Both the position numbers and the translations under genes were made by a program. Of a DNA stretch of 64,000 bases, positions 53,385 to 62,377 are shown in pieces. The DNA lies in NCBI GenBank assembly GCA_023417475.1, contig JAEZFP010000001.1, forward strand, positions 20,860 through 84,859. Reading direction: 5' to 3'. Below the pieces are notes generated by a model. That model was not told the origin of the DNA, made no database searches, and saw only the letters and a list, made by a program, of their open reading frames with translations. The DNA is from Bacillota bacterium. GTDB taxonomy: Bacteria > Bacillota > UBA4882 > UBA8346. Position 1 is the first letter of the stretch, and the number at the start of each line of letters is the position of its first letter.

Positions 53385-54032
53385 ATGAAACGTTGGGAAT
53401 TGGATCCGATCCAAAAGGCGGCTTTGGAAACCTGGCTGCGGGAGGTCACCCGGTCGCCGGGCCGACCCCGGGGCAATCTGAGCAAAGCCGCGTCAATGCT
53501 TGGTATCAGCCCGGGTTATTTACTCCGGGTGCTGCGGGAGCCGGAACGGAGAATTGGCGAACGTTTGCAGCAGAACCTGGCGCAACTCCTGGAACGGGAG
53601 GGGTCCGACTTGGGCGGGGGTCTTTTTTTGCTCATATCGTTACATAAGAGTAATAAAAACACTGATTATGCAGGGTGGGAGGATGGAGCAATGCGGAATC
53701 CCTATGATGGGCCGGTTCAATGCAGTTGCAAGGGCTGCGGCGCCGGGATCGAGCCGGGCGAGCGGGGGCTGGAGTTCAGCATTTATACACCGTTGGTGGG
53801 GTTGGTCCATTTTCAGGTGCATGACGATTTTGAGTGTTTGCGGGAGGCCGCCGTCGCGGAGCGGGGGATGGGCCGGCCGGAGGCGGCGGGGGCGGTTTGT
53901 TACGGCTGTGAGTTGGAGCTGCTGCCCGGGCAGGAGTGGATGCGGGCGCATAACGGCCGGCGCTGGGTTTGGGTCCATGATGACGAGGACTGCCTGAAGG
54001 AGGCGTTGGGGGCCAGGGGCTTTGAAGCTTAG
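53385..54032 (+). CDS. HTH protein fused to two Cys-rich zinc-binding-like units
   Basis: A 215-aa frame. Residues 1-80 carry a helix-turn-helix (NLSKAASMLGISPGYLLRVLREPERRIG). Residues ~103-205 hold two similar units: CSCKGCGAGIEPGERGLEF...HDDFECLREA and CYGCELELLPGQEWMRAHNG...HDDEDCLKEAL, each with CxxC, His and Cys able to bind zinc. An internal ATG (53691) behind ggaggatgg could start the second half as its own protein. I know no family with this pairing. Promoter and operator context link it to the ImmR/ImmA module. Confidence 0.6.
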   Translation: MKRWELDPIQKAALETWLREVTRSPGRPRGNLSKAASMLGISPGYLLRVLREPERRIGERLQQNLAQLLEREGSDLGGGLFLLISLHKSNKNTDYAGWEDGAMRNPYDGPVQCSCKGCGAGIEPGERGLEFSIYTPLVGLVHFQVHDDFECLREAAVAERGMGRPEAAGAVCYGCELELLPGQEWMRAHNGRRWVWVHDDEDCLKEALGARGFEA

Positions 54033-54074
54033 GCGACGGAGGTTGGGAAGGAGTTTCTGGGGAGCGGTGATGGG

Positions 54075-54488
54075 GTGGTTCTGTGGGTTCTGCCTAGTTG
54101 TTTGCGCCGTGAAAAGACGCCCATTGCTGCGTCACTCGGTCGCTGCGGTGCTCGACATACAGCGAGTATTGTCTGCGCTCCTCGCTCGGTCGTTCCTTAC
54201 ACTGGACGTCTTTTGACGACGCGAATGCGCTATCACGGAGACAACCAATTTGGCAGGGTGCCCCCCGGCGCGCTTTAGGTATGGCGCCGGACTGCAAACA
54301 CCTCGGCTGGAATGAGACTTGAGTTGTAAAGGGTCGATGGATTGCGGGAGTAGGGAACAGCGCTACGCTGATTCCCTCGGACGGAAAGTAGGGTTGACCA
54401 AGGTCCCCCTCGCTGCGTCGTCGCAGAGAGGGGGAAGCCCCGGTGTTGCTGTTGGTAGGGTGTAACGCAGGGGGTGAGTCGCTCGGCC
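54075..54488 (+). repeat. dispersed structured repeat, copy B (complete, 414 bases)
   Basis: Two modules. The first (54075-54310) matches copy A and has arms AAAAGACGCCCA (54112-54123) and TGGACGTCTTTT (54203-54214). The second (54351-54488) matches 56757-56900 almost base for base over its last ~110 bases and contains a strong hairpin (CCCCCTCGCTGCG/CGCAGAGAGGGGG, 54405-54434). It covers most of the 803-base gap 54033-54835; the remainder is the CCGGAAT island at 54595-54800. No gene seen in the gap. Confidence 0.85.
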
Positions 54489-54594
54489 TGGTTCCCCAGA
54501 CTGGTGGGGGTGGAGGATGACCCAGTCCGGGAGGGGTTTGAGACAGTTTTGGACCTCGGCCTAGGAGTTCACTCTCGTGCGGTAGCTCCCAACC

Positions 54595-54800
54595 ACTCGG
54601 GCGCTCAATTCAACCACCCTAGTGGAGCATTCCGGTCCCGGAATCTTCGGGCCGGGTGCCGGAATGCCGAATTATGGCGGTAAAAAATCCGATTTTGGTT
54701 CCGGAATGTCGGATTCTGCTGGTTGAATGGTGGTTTTTGATGGTGAAAAAGGCCGTTCCGGAACCGGGTAAGGGAATTTCGGAACCGGAATCAACGCGAT
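54595..54800. repeat. degenerate CCGGAAT-type repeat island
   Basis: Units such as gttccggaac, cattccggtcccggaat, gccggaatgccgaat. Related by composition to the islands at 9290, 24975 and 36985. It lies directly before the phage-type gene at 54836. Confidence 0.5.
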
Positions 54801-54835
54801 AAGGCTTTCGATACGAATGTAAAGGAGGAGTTGCA

Positions 54836-55309
54836 ATGGATCGGATGGCGATTACCCAATCGGGTCTGCCACGGGCGGTGGTGAAGGCGGTCGAATGGGA
54901 GCTGCGGCATTTGGAAGTTTACCGGAAGACGGCGCAGTTGTTGCGGGAAGAATTGGTGGAGTTGCGGGAGTGTTTTGGGGTTCAGGCCGGCGCCGGACCC
55001 AAGGTGCAGACGGGACTGGTGGACCGGGTGGGACGGCAGGCGGTGAAGCTGGTGGATTTAGAGGATAAACTGCGGGTCTATGAGTTGAAGCTGCGGGCGT
55101 TGGATGCCGGGGTGGCGGTGTTGGGCGTCGAGGAACGGGCATTGGTGGAGCTGCGTTATTTTCATCCCTTGGAGTATAACCATGAACAGACCATGACCCA
55201 ATTGGGCTGGAACCGTAACCGTTATTACCGGCTGCGCGGCAGCGCCATCGCTAAGGTGGCCTTGGTGTTAGGCTATGACGAAGGAGTTGAAGCCGATGCG
55301 GGCGCGTAA
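54836..55309 (+). CDS. phage-type late regulator (ArpU/RinA-like)
   Basis: A 157-aa helical protein with a C-terminal sigma-region-4-like HTH: EERALVELRYFHPLEYNHEQTMTQLGWNRNRYYRLRGSAIAKVALVLG, the layout of ArpU/RinA activators of phage late genes. A consensus aaaggaggag site precedes the ATG. The next gene starts within its last codons, showing an operon. Confidence 0.7.
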   Translation: MDRMAITQSGLPRAVVKAVEWELRHLEVYRKTAQLLREELVELRECFGVQAGAGPKVQTGLVDRVGRQAVKLVDLEDKLRVYELKLRALDAGVAVLGVEERALVELRYFHPLEYNHEQTMTQLGWNRNRYYRLRGSAIAKVALVLGYDEGVEADAGA

Positions 55310-56174
55310 CATCAAACCGGGGTTTTTCAAAAACGATGTGCTGGGAGAGGTGGAACCGCTGGCGCGGGTACTTTTCATCGGGCTGTGGTGCCTGGCCGAC
55401 CGGGCCGGACGGCTGGCGGACCGGCCGCGCAAGATCAAGGCGGAGATCCTGCCCTACGACGATTGTGATGTGGAGCGGTTGTTGGACGTTCTGGACCGGC
55501 AGGGTTTTATCGTCCGTTATCAGGCGGCGGGAGAACGGTATCTTTGGATTCCCGGTTTTTTGCGGCATCAAAACCCGCATCCCCGGGAAACGGCCAGCGG
55601 CATTCCGGCGCCGCCGGAAGACCCGCCCCGATCCGCCCCGGGTTTGGCCTTGGCGGTGACCGATCCGGTAAATTCCCAAACCGGCCCGGCGGATTCTTTG
55701 GATCCTGATCCCGGAATCCTGAATCCCGACTACCCCGAGCCGCCGGCCGGGAGCGAATCGGCAACGGCTCAAGCCGGGACGGGCGTGGTTGCGGTTGACG
55801 CCGCGACGGTGAAACAGTTGGAAACGGTTTTGCTGGAGGTTTCCGGGAAGAAACGGCCGACCGCCCGCGACCGGGCGGCCATCCGGGCTGGACTGGCGTT
55901 GGCCGGCGGGGACGGCGTTTGGTTGCAAGCGTTGGTACGGCAGGCGGCGCGGCAGTTTCGACCGGAGTACCCCGGCGACCGGATCGGGTCCTTCGCGTAT
56001 TTCCTGCCCGTGATTGAACACGCGTTGCAGCAACGGGGACGGGCCGAACCGCCGGGCGCGGCGGTCACGGGGAACGCGGCCCCGGCCGATCCGGCGGCGG
56101 ATGCGGCGTTGACCGCGGAGTTGCTGCGGTTGTTGGAGCGGGAGCCGTTGGAAGGAGGGGGCGGCCATGGCTGA
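55296..56174 (+). CDS. phage replisome-organizer-like protein
   Basis: A 292-aa protein. The N-terminus MRARNIKPGFFKNDVLGEVEPLARVLFIGLWCLADRAGRLADRPRKIKAEILPYDD is a well-known phage/prophage replication-initiator winged-helix domain; the middle is Pro-rich and disordered; the C-terminal ~120 residues are helical. ATG 55296 follows aaggag; an in-frame ATG at 55275 precedes that site. In phages this protein loads helicase at the origin. No helicase loader or ori is evident here, so the module is a remnant or satellite. Confidence 0.8.
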   Translation: MRARNIKPGFFKNDVLGEVEPLARVLFIGLWCLADRAGRLADRPRKIKAEILPYDDCDVERLLDVLDRQGFIVRYQAAGERYLWIPGFLRHQNPHPRETASGIPAPPEDPPRSAPGLALAVTDPVNSQTGPADSLDPDPGILNPDYPEPPAGSESATAQAGTGVVAVDAATVKQLETVLLEVSGKKRPTARDRAAIRAGLALAGGDGVWLQALVRQAARQFRPEYPGDRIGSFAYFLPVIEHALQQRGRAEPPGAAVTGNAAPADPAADAALTAELLRLLEREPLEGGGGHG

Positions 56175-56571
56175 GCCGGAGTTGTTGGGACGGGCGTTGC
56201 CGCCGAGTTTCTTCCGGCGGGCCGGCGGGAAGGTGGAGGAGGACGGTAATTTGGCGTTGCGGTTTGCCCCGGTGTTGCGGGGGCTGGAGGAGTTTGGCCT
56301 GAGTGGACGGGTGGGGGAGTATCGCTACGGGCTGGAGGATGCGCTCCAGGATTTGGTGGGGTGTATCCGCTGCGACGGGTCTTGCCGGTCGCGGGTTTAC
56401 ATCCCGGGCGGGACGCCGATGTACTGGGGACTGGACCGGGTCGGGATCCGGGCGGCGCGGGGCCGGATGGTGCTGTTTAAGGCGTTTCGTTGTCCCGGGG
56501 TCGACCGGCGGAAGCTTGAGATTCAGCGGTTGCTGGTGTGCCGGAGCGACGCGGCGGGGAACGCGGGTTGA
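56167..56571 (+). CDS. small cysteine-containing protein of unknown function
   Basis: A 134-aa protein overlapping the replication gene by 8 bases. It has a central CIRCDGSC cluster and later single cysteines (FRCPGVD, LVCRSD), with many Arg and Gly. No family recognised. Last gene of the phage-type cassette and directly followed by repeat copy C. Confidence 0.5.
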   Translation: MAEPELLGRALPPSFFRRAGGKVEEDGNLALRFAPVLRGLEEFGLSGRVGEYRYGLEDALQDLVGCIRCDGSCRSRVYIPGGTPMYWGLDRVGIRAARGRMVLFKAFRCPGVDRRKLEIQRLLVCRSDAAGNAG

Positions 56572-56590
56572 GGCGGGGCGGGGTGTTGGG

Positions 56591-56900
56591 GTGGTTCTGC
56601 GGGTTCCGCCTAGTTGTTTGCGCCGTGAAGAATGCGCTATCATGGAGACAACCAATTTGGCAGGGCGCCCCCCGGCGCGCTTTAGGTATGGCGCCGGACT
56701 GCAAACACCTTGGCTGGAATGGGACTGGAGTTGGGGATGGGAGATGGTTTGGGGGTAGGGAACGACGCTGCGCTGGTTCCCTCGAGCGCAGAGCGGAAAG
56801 TAGGGTTGACCAAGGTCCCCCTCGCTGCGTCGTCGCAGAGAGGGGGAAGCCCCGGTGTTGCTGTTGGTAGGGTGTAACGCAGGGGGTGAGTCGCTCGGCC
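56591..56900 (+). repeat. dispersed structured repeat, copy C (lacks the inner module)
   Basis: Same element as 54075-54488 but 310 bases long. The first module is joined directly from gccgtgaa to gaatgcgc, so the ~110-base segment bounded by inverted arms in copy B is cleanly absent. The second module (56757-56900) is almost identical to copy B. It fills most of the 537-base gap 56572-57108; the rest (56901-57108) is an AT-rich leader to cheY with no gene seen. Confidence 0.85.
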
Positions 56901-57108
56901 CGGAATTGCGGCACTTCACCCCTCCCACTTTTCACGAATTATTTTCCCAGAAACAATAAAGAGTTTACGTTTTTAACCGATACATAAATTATTAAAAAAA
57001 ATCAGTCGGGCCAACCCGAAAACTTATTCAAAAAGAGGCGAAGAAAACTCACCGGACAGGAAGTTCACACCGATCGACAGGGGGTTGGCGTGTGCCAGGG
57101 AGCGGTAG

Positions 57109-57465
57109 ATGAAAAGAGTGTTAATCGTTGATGATTCAGTGTTCATGCTGGCATTAATTCGGACAATCCTGGAAAATAACGGCTATGAAATTGTGGGCCA
57201 AGCGGAGACCGGCGCCGTGGCGGTAGAATTGTACAAAGAGTTGCGACCGGACGTGGTGACCATGGATATAACGATGCCCGATATGCAGGGACTGGATGCG
57301 CTGAAAGAGATTCTTGTTTTTGATTCGGCCGCCAAGGTGATTATGATCTCTGCGATACAGCAGGAACAGATGATCGCGTTGGCTGAGAATAACGGCGCCA
57401 AAGGCTTTGTGACCAAACCGTTTTTGGAGGAACAAGTCTTGCGGGCGATCGAAAACCTTGATTGA
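57109..57465 (+). CDS. cheY: CheY-type response regulator
   Basis: A 118-aa stand-alone receiver. Acidic pocket IVDDS, phospho-Asp53 (VVTMDITMPDMQG), Ser/Thr switch ISA and Lys in VTKPF are all present. Target is the flagellar switch or another chemotaxis output. Heads the chemotaxis block. Confidence 0.94.
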   Translation: MKRVLIVDDSVFMLALIRTILENNGYEIVGQAETGAVAVELYKELRPDVVTMDITMPDMQGLDALKEILVFDSAAKVIMISAIQQEQMIALAENNGAKGFVTKPFLEEQVLRAIENLD

Positions 57466-57527
57466 AGATACGATAAAATATTACCGGCGTTGACGCGACT
57501 TGCTACGCAAGCAGAAGGAGTATGGAC

Positions 57528-58016
57528 ATGGCGGAAAACTGGCTTCAAGAAAACGAGTTGGACACGCAACAAAATAAATATTTAACATTTTTGCTGGGGC
57601 AGGAGTGTTACGGCATCGCCATCCAGCATGTGACGGAGATCATCGGCTTGCAACCCTTCACCGAAGTGCCGGAGCTGCCGGCCTACGTCCGGGGAATCAT
57701 CAACCTGCGCGGCCGGATCATTCCAGTGCTTGACGTGCGGATGCGGTTCAAAAAGCCGTTTCAGGAATACACCGACCGGACCTGTATCATTGTTGTTTCA
57801 TATAAAGATATCGCCGTCGGGTTAATCGTGGACGGCGTATCCGAGGTGTTGGACATTCCCGAGACCGATATCGTACCCCCGCCGGAGTTGAATCATTCGG
57901 GCAACCGGTACGTCGAGGGCATCGGCAAAGTCGGCGACGCGGTCAAATTGTTGTTGGACTGTCAGAAACTGCTCGGCGACGACGAAGCGGCGGCTTTGGC
58001 GCAAGTCGAACAATAA
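57528..58016 (+). CDS. cheW: CheW coupling protein
   Basis: A 162-aa scaffold joining receptors to CheA. Typical stretches: YLTFLLGQECYGIAIQHVTEIIGLQPFTEVPELPAYVRGIINLRGRIIPVLDVRMRF and TCIIVVSYKDIAVGLIVDGVSEVLDI. ATG 57528 sits 7 bases after aaggag; ATG 57522 touches the site. Confidence 0.95.
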   Translation: MAENWLQENELDTQQNKYLTFLLGQECYGIAIQHVTEIIGLQPFTEVPELPAYVRGIINLRGRIIPVLDVRMRFKKPFQEYTDRTCIIVVSYKDIAVGLIVDGVSEVLDIPETDIVPPPELNHSGNRYVEGIGKVGDAVKLLLDCQKLLGDDEAAALAQVEQ

Positions 58017-58032
58017 AGGAACGAACAACGAT

Positions 58033-58521
58033 ATGAACATAACAGTAGGGATCGGGGAGATGGCGGTCTCCCAAAATCCGTCCGACCAGATCTGGACGTA
58101 CGCGTTGGGTTCCTGTGTGGCGGTCACGGTTTATGCGCCGTCGCGACAGGTGGCGGGGTTGATTCATATCGCCTTGCCCCGTCCGTTGGACCGTTCCGAG
58201 GAGCTTTCCCGGGCGGCCTATTTTGCTTCCAGCGGGATACCCCGGCTGGTTCAGCAGGTGCTCAAGATCGGTCAGTGTCTGCGCCGCGACTTGCGGGTGC
58301 AGCTGTTCGGGGGAGCCGATTCGTTGTGGGGCAACGACCTCTTCAATATCGGCCGCAAAAACATTGAGGCGACCCAAGCGGCCTTGGACGAGCTGGAACT
58401 GGTTCCGATCCATTCCGAACTGGGCGGCGTCTGTAGCCGGACGATTGCTTTGGAGGTGGCCACCGGGGCGGTTCAGGTCAAAACCTTGCCTTGGGAGATC
58501 CCGGAGGGTTACGCCGGCTGA
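58033..58521 (+). CDS. cheD: CheD receptor glutamine deamidase
   Basis: A 162-aa deamidase that converts receptor Gln to Glu and, with CheC, tunes adaptation. Catalytic Cys in YALGSCVAVTVY, His in GLIHIALP and Thr/Ser in the FGGADSLWGN region. No CheC is seen nearby. It directly precedes its likely receptor substrate. Confidence 0.93.
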   Translation: MNITVGIGEMAVSQNPSDQIWTYALGSCVAVTVYAPSRQVAGLIHIALPRPLDRSEELSRAAYFASSGIPRLVQQVLKIGQCLRRDLRVQLFGGADSLWGNDLFNIGRKNIEATQAALDELELVPIHSELGGVCSRTIALEVATGAVQVKTLPWEIPEGYAG

Positions 58522-58860
58522 AATCGGCGCGGCGGTACGCGTGAAGCGTCCGAAAATTTAACCGAAAATTTGTCAAGCGATTCATCCGGTTATGGTAAAA
58601 TGGGGTGATTCGCGGGACGCCCTGGTGTGAAGTTGCGCTTTGACATAATTGCTTCAATTACTTTGACTACAATCAGGATTCGCTACCAACGATGACGCAA
58701 CTGAAAAGGACTTTGCCCGCACAACGGCAAGTTCCTTGATTGTATCCAAAGCCGTTGGGTTGATTATGTTTTTTTATATTTCATCCGTCCTACTCAATAC
58801 ACCGGCGTTCGTTTTACCTGGGGGGAATGACTTATCGAGACAAAGGAGCAGAACCAAGCA
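58522..58860 (+). other. intergenic leader of the chemoreceptor gene
   Basis: 339 bases without a gene. It holds a hairpin at 58706-58737 (aaggactttgcc / ggcaagttcctt, 10 of 12 paired) and a TTGACA at 58639 without a good -10. I checked for a c-di-GMP riboswitch core and did not find one. Confidence 0.4.
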
Positions 58861-61800
58861 ATGCAGTGGAAAAAATGGCAAACGGCGTCCTTCAGGACCA
58901 AAGCGATCCTGGTGGTCTGCCTGGTTTCATTACTATGTTTGGCCATCGTGTCAATCATCAACTATGCGGTCTCCTACCGGACCCTTGCCGCGGAGTCGCA
59001 ACAAGCGCTGACCGAAGGGGCGGCCAAGTATGCCGCGACCATCAACGGCTGGCTCAGCCAACAGGGGAAAGTGGTCGAGGAGATGACCGCCGATCTCGAA
59101 TATGACGGCAAATTTGACGACAAGTACTTAACGGACTGGTTGAAAGCAAAAATGCAAAGCAACCCGTCCTTTGGCGACGTCTATATCGGCTTCAACGATC
59201 AACGGTTCATCGACGGCAGCGGTTGGAATCCGCCCGCCGACTTCAACTGCACCCAACGTCCCTGGTATCTGCAGACGATTAACAACAACGCCCTGACCTT
59301 CACCCTGCCGTATAAAGACGGCGTCACCGGCAAAATGGCGGTTTCGGTGGCCAAACCGGTCACCCAAAACGGAGTGGTGATCGGGGTTGTGGCCGTCGAC
59401 ATTTATGTGGACTTTTTGACCGACTTGGTTAAAAACGCCAAGTTGGGCGCTACCGGGTACGCTTTTTTGCTGGACCGGGAGCACAATTATTTGGTCCATC
59501 CGTTGGCCGCGTTCCAACCCACCGATCAAGGGTTTAAGAAATTCGCCGAGGTGTTGGACGGCCGCTTCCAACCCATCGCCGCGCAGTTGAATCAGGAACA
59601 GCCCGTCTTCATGGCGGCGCGGGACTACGATAACATCGCCAAATATCTGGTGATGGCGCCAATTCCGGCGATTCATTGGACCTTTGGTTACGCCATGCCC
59701 GAAGCGGAATTCGCCCAAAAACTCAACGGCTTGGTGATCGGCTTTTTAATCGCGGCGGTGATCTCGCTGATTCTGACCGTCCTGTTGGCTTATTTCCTGG
59801 TGGCTGGTTTGCTCAAACCGATCCGGGAACTGACCAAAGCGGCCAAACAATTGACCATCGGCGACACGGCGGTGGCGATCGCCGTCCGGACCAACGATGA
59901 AATCGGCGAACTGGGGCTGACGTTCCAAAGCTTGGCCCAGAGTATGCGGGAGCAGACCGAGCTCGCCAACGGAATCGCCGACGGCGACCTGACGGTGGAC
60001 GTTAAGCTCAAATCCGAGCACGACTTGCAAGGCAAAAGCATGCAAACGATGGTGGAGACCTTACGGGAGTTGGCGGCGACCACCAATAACCTGACTCATG
60101 CCGCCGCGACCGGGCAATTAAGCGTCCGGGGCGACGCCGACCGTTTCAACGGGGTTTACGCCGAGATCGTCCAAGGCGTTAATCAAACACTGGATATGGT
60201 GGTGAAACCGTTGCAGACCGCCACGCAATACGTGGAGCGGATTGGCCGCGGCGACATTCCCGAGCGGATCAGCGACGATTACCAAGGCGATTTCAACGAA
60301 TTGAAACAGAGCATCAACGCCTGTATTGACGGCCTGGAGGCGGTGACCGAAAGCAACCGGATCCTGCAATCGCTGGCCGGTTACGACTTTACCGACCGCT
60401 TCGCCCAAACGGGACTGGGTATCTACGGCGAAATGGCGCAGGCCATTCAAAACCTGCAGCAACAACTGATCCAGATGCAGACCATTTTCAGCCAGATCGC
60501 CGCGGGCGATCTGCAATCGCTGGAGGTGTTGCGGGCGGCCGGGAAACGGAGCGAAAACGATCAAGCCACGCCGGCGCTGATCCGGATGATGGATACCATC
60601 CAGGCGATGGTCGGCGAGACGCTCCGGCTCTCCGAAGCGGCGGTCTCCGGGCAGTTGGACAGCAGAGGCGCTGTCGCGAAGTTCGCCGGAGAGTACCGCC
60701 GGGTGATCGAAGGCTTCAACGCCACGCTTGACGCGGTCGTGGCCCCGTTGAACGAAGCCAATCAGGTCTTGGGCAAGATGGCCTATAACGACTTCAGTCA
60801 AGCGATGGACGGCGCTTACCACGGCATGCTCAAACGTTTCGCCGATCAGATCAACCTGGTCCGGGAACGCTTGCTCAGCGTCCAGGAAGCGTTTGTCCAG
60901 CTCTCCCACGGCGACACCGGCAAACTGGCGGAGTTCAAAGCCGCTCCGCGGCTTTCCAAACATGACCATCTGCGCCCGGCGATGATCGCCATGATGCAGG
61001 CGCTCCAGGATATGGTGGATGAGTCCAACCGCCTCTCGGGCGCCGCAATCGAAGGCCGTCTCGACGAACGGGGCGATCTCAGCCGTTACGAGGGGAAATA
61101 CCGCGAAATCATCGCGGGGTTAAACGGTGTGATGGCCGCGATGGAAGCGCCGCTGGCCGAGACTTCCGCCGTCCTGCAGGCGATGGCCCAAGGCGATCTG
61201 GCGCAACAGGTCGCCGGCGCCTATCAAGGCGAATACGCTCAGATGAAACAGGCCCTAAACGATACCTTGGCCAGCTTCAGCCAGTTGTTGGGCGAGATCA
61301 ACACCGCCGCCCGTCAAGTGGCGGTCGGTTCACGGCAAGTCTCCGACGGCAGTCAAGCGCTCTCTCAAGGCGCGACCGAACAGGCCAGCACCTTGGAGCA
61401 ACTGACCGCTTCCATGGCCGAAGTGGCCTTCCAGACCAAACAAAACGCGCTCCGCGCCGGTCAAGCCAATGAGCTTGCCAATACGACCAAAACCAACGCG
61501 ACCCAAGGAAATGAGCAGATGCAGGCGATGGTGGCGGCGATGGCGGCCATTAACGAGTCGGCGGCCGGGATCGCCAAGATCATCAAAGTGATTGACGAGA
61601 TCGCCTTCCAAACCAATATCCTAGCCTTAAACGCCGCCGTCGAAGCGGCCCGGGCTGGACAACACGGCAAAGGCTTCGCGGTCGTCGCCGAAGAGGTGCG
61701 CAACCTGGCGGCGCGGAGCGCCAAAGCGGCCAAAGAGACGACGGCGATGATTGAAGGCTCGATTCAAAAAGTGGCTGACGGTACCAAAGTGGCGCAGCAA

Positions 61801-62145
61801 ACCGCCGCGGCCTTAAGCGCCATCGTCAGCGATATCGCCCAAGCCGCCGCGTTGGTCAGCGAGATCGCCATTGCCTCCAATGAGCAGGCGACCGGAATCG
61901 CCCAGATCAACCAGGGGATCATGCAGGTTTCGCAGGTGACGCAGACCAATACCGCCACCGCCGAAGAGAGCGCGGCTTCCAGTCAGCAGATGAGCGCCCA
62001 GGCCGAGATGCTCCAGGAGATGGTGGAGACCTTCCATTTGTTTGACCAAAATCAGGCGCCGCAGTTACCCGCCGGTCCCACCGGGGTAAGGGAACGGCAG
62101 CCTCAAGCCAAAGCGTTTGACCCGGCCGGCTTCGGAAAGTATTAA
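58861..62145 (+). CDS. methyl-accepting chemotaxis protein with dCache sensor and poly-HAMP array
   Basis: A 1094-aa receptor. Helices at ~16-37 and ~291-315 enclose a double-Cache domain (WYLQTINNNALTFTLPYKDGVTGKMAVSVAKPV, VVAVDIYVDFLTDLV, GYAFLLDREHNYLVHP), which usually binds amino acids or other small ligands. HAMP at ~316-370 is followed by ~420 residues of HAMP-like units with three repeats of the RGD-x-x-R/K-F-x-G-x-Y motif. Signalling domain ~830-1070 with EIAFQTNILALNAAVEAARAG. Same cytoplasmic design as the receptor at 26033, with the tail DPAGFGKY against PGAFGKD. Confidence 0.94.
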   Translation: MQWKKWQTASFRTKAILVVCLVSLLCLAIVSIINYAVSYRTLAAESQQALTEGAAKYAATINGWLSQQGKVVEEMTADLEYDGKFDDKYLTDWLKAKMQSNPSFGDVYIGFNDQRFIDGSGWNPPADFNCTQRPWYLQTINNNALTFTLPYKDGVTGKMAVSVAKPVTQNGVVIGVVAVDIYVDFLTDLVKNAKLGATGYAFLLDREHNYLVHPLAAFQPTDQGFKKFAEVLDGRFQPIAAQLNQEQPVFMAARDYDNIAKYLVMAPIPAIHWTFGYAMPEAEFAQKLNGLVIGFLIAAVISLILTVLLAYFLVAGLLKPIRELTKAAKQLTIGDTAVAIAVRTNDEIGELGLTFQSLAQSMREQTELANGIADGDLTVDVKLKSEHDLQGKSMQTMVETLRELAATTNNLTHAAATGQLSVRGDADRFNGVYAEIVQGVNQTLDMVVKPLQTATQYVERIGRGDIPERISDDYQGDFNELKQSINACIDGLEAVTESNRILQSLAGYDFTDRFAQTGLGIYGEMAQAIQNLQQQLIQMQTIFSQIAAGDLQSLEVLRAAGKRSENDQATPALIRMMDTIQAMVGETLRLSEAAVSGQLDSRGAVAKFAGEYRRVIEGFNATLDAVVAPLNEANQVLGKMAYNDFSQAMDGAYHGMLKRFADQINLVRERLLSVQEAFVQLSHGDTGKLAEFKAAPRLSKHDHLRPAMIAMMQALQDMVDESNRLSGAAIEGRLDERGDLSRYEGKYREIIAGLNGVMAAMEAPLAETSAVLQAMAQGDLAQQVAGAYQGEYAQMKQALNDTLASFSQLLGEINTAARQVAVGSRQVSDGSQALSQGATEQASTLEQLTASMAEVAFQTKQNALRAGQANELANTTKTNATQGNEQMQAMVAAMAAINESAAGIAKIIKVIDEIAFQTNILALNAAVEAARAGQHGKGFAVVAEEVRNLAARSAKAAKETTAMIEGSIQKVADGTKVAQQTAAALSAIVSDIAQAAALVSEIAIASNEQATGIAQINQGIMQVSQVTQTNTATAEESAASSQQMSAQAEMLQEMVETFHLFDQNQAPQLPAGPTGVRERQPQAKAFDPAGFGKY

Positions 62146-62256
62146 ATCCGGATAAAGTATAAATTACCGGAAAATAAAGGCGAATTGATAAAAATAGCAC
62201 AAAGTCGAGATGCTTCGGAAAACCCACCGATGTTTGGCGAAACCGGGAAAATTGAA

Positions 62257-62285
62257 TTGACAGTAAATTTTTAATGTTCTACAAT
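62257..62285 (+). promoter_or_regulatory. promoter of the TetR-cheY operon
   Basis: TTGACA (62257-62262), 17 bases, TACAAT (62280-62285): near consensus, followed by the TetR gene start at 62378. Confidence 0.8.
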
Positions 62286-62377
62286 TAATATACAAGTAAG
62301 TGTTTACCGGGTCGTTCCGTCAACCCAATTCGGGCTGAGCGCCCCTCGGCCTGGGGAATTTCCTGGTGGAGAAGAAG

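Noticed and set aside
54094..54297. Minus-strand frame encoding a peptide with EHRSDRVTQQWASFHGA, similar to a frame in copy A (EARSDRLTQQSTAFHGA)
   Set aside because: The likeness follows from nucleotide identity of the dispersed repeat; copy C lacks most of it, and no ribosome site or codon signature supports translation.
58620..58760. c-di-GMP riboswitch before the chemoreceptor
   Set aside because: Hairpin present, but the conserved core and tetraloop sequences are missing.
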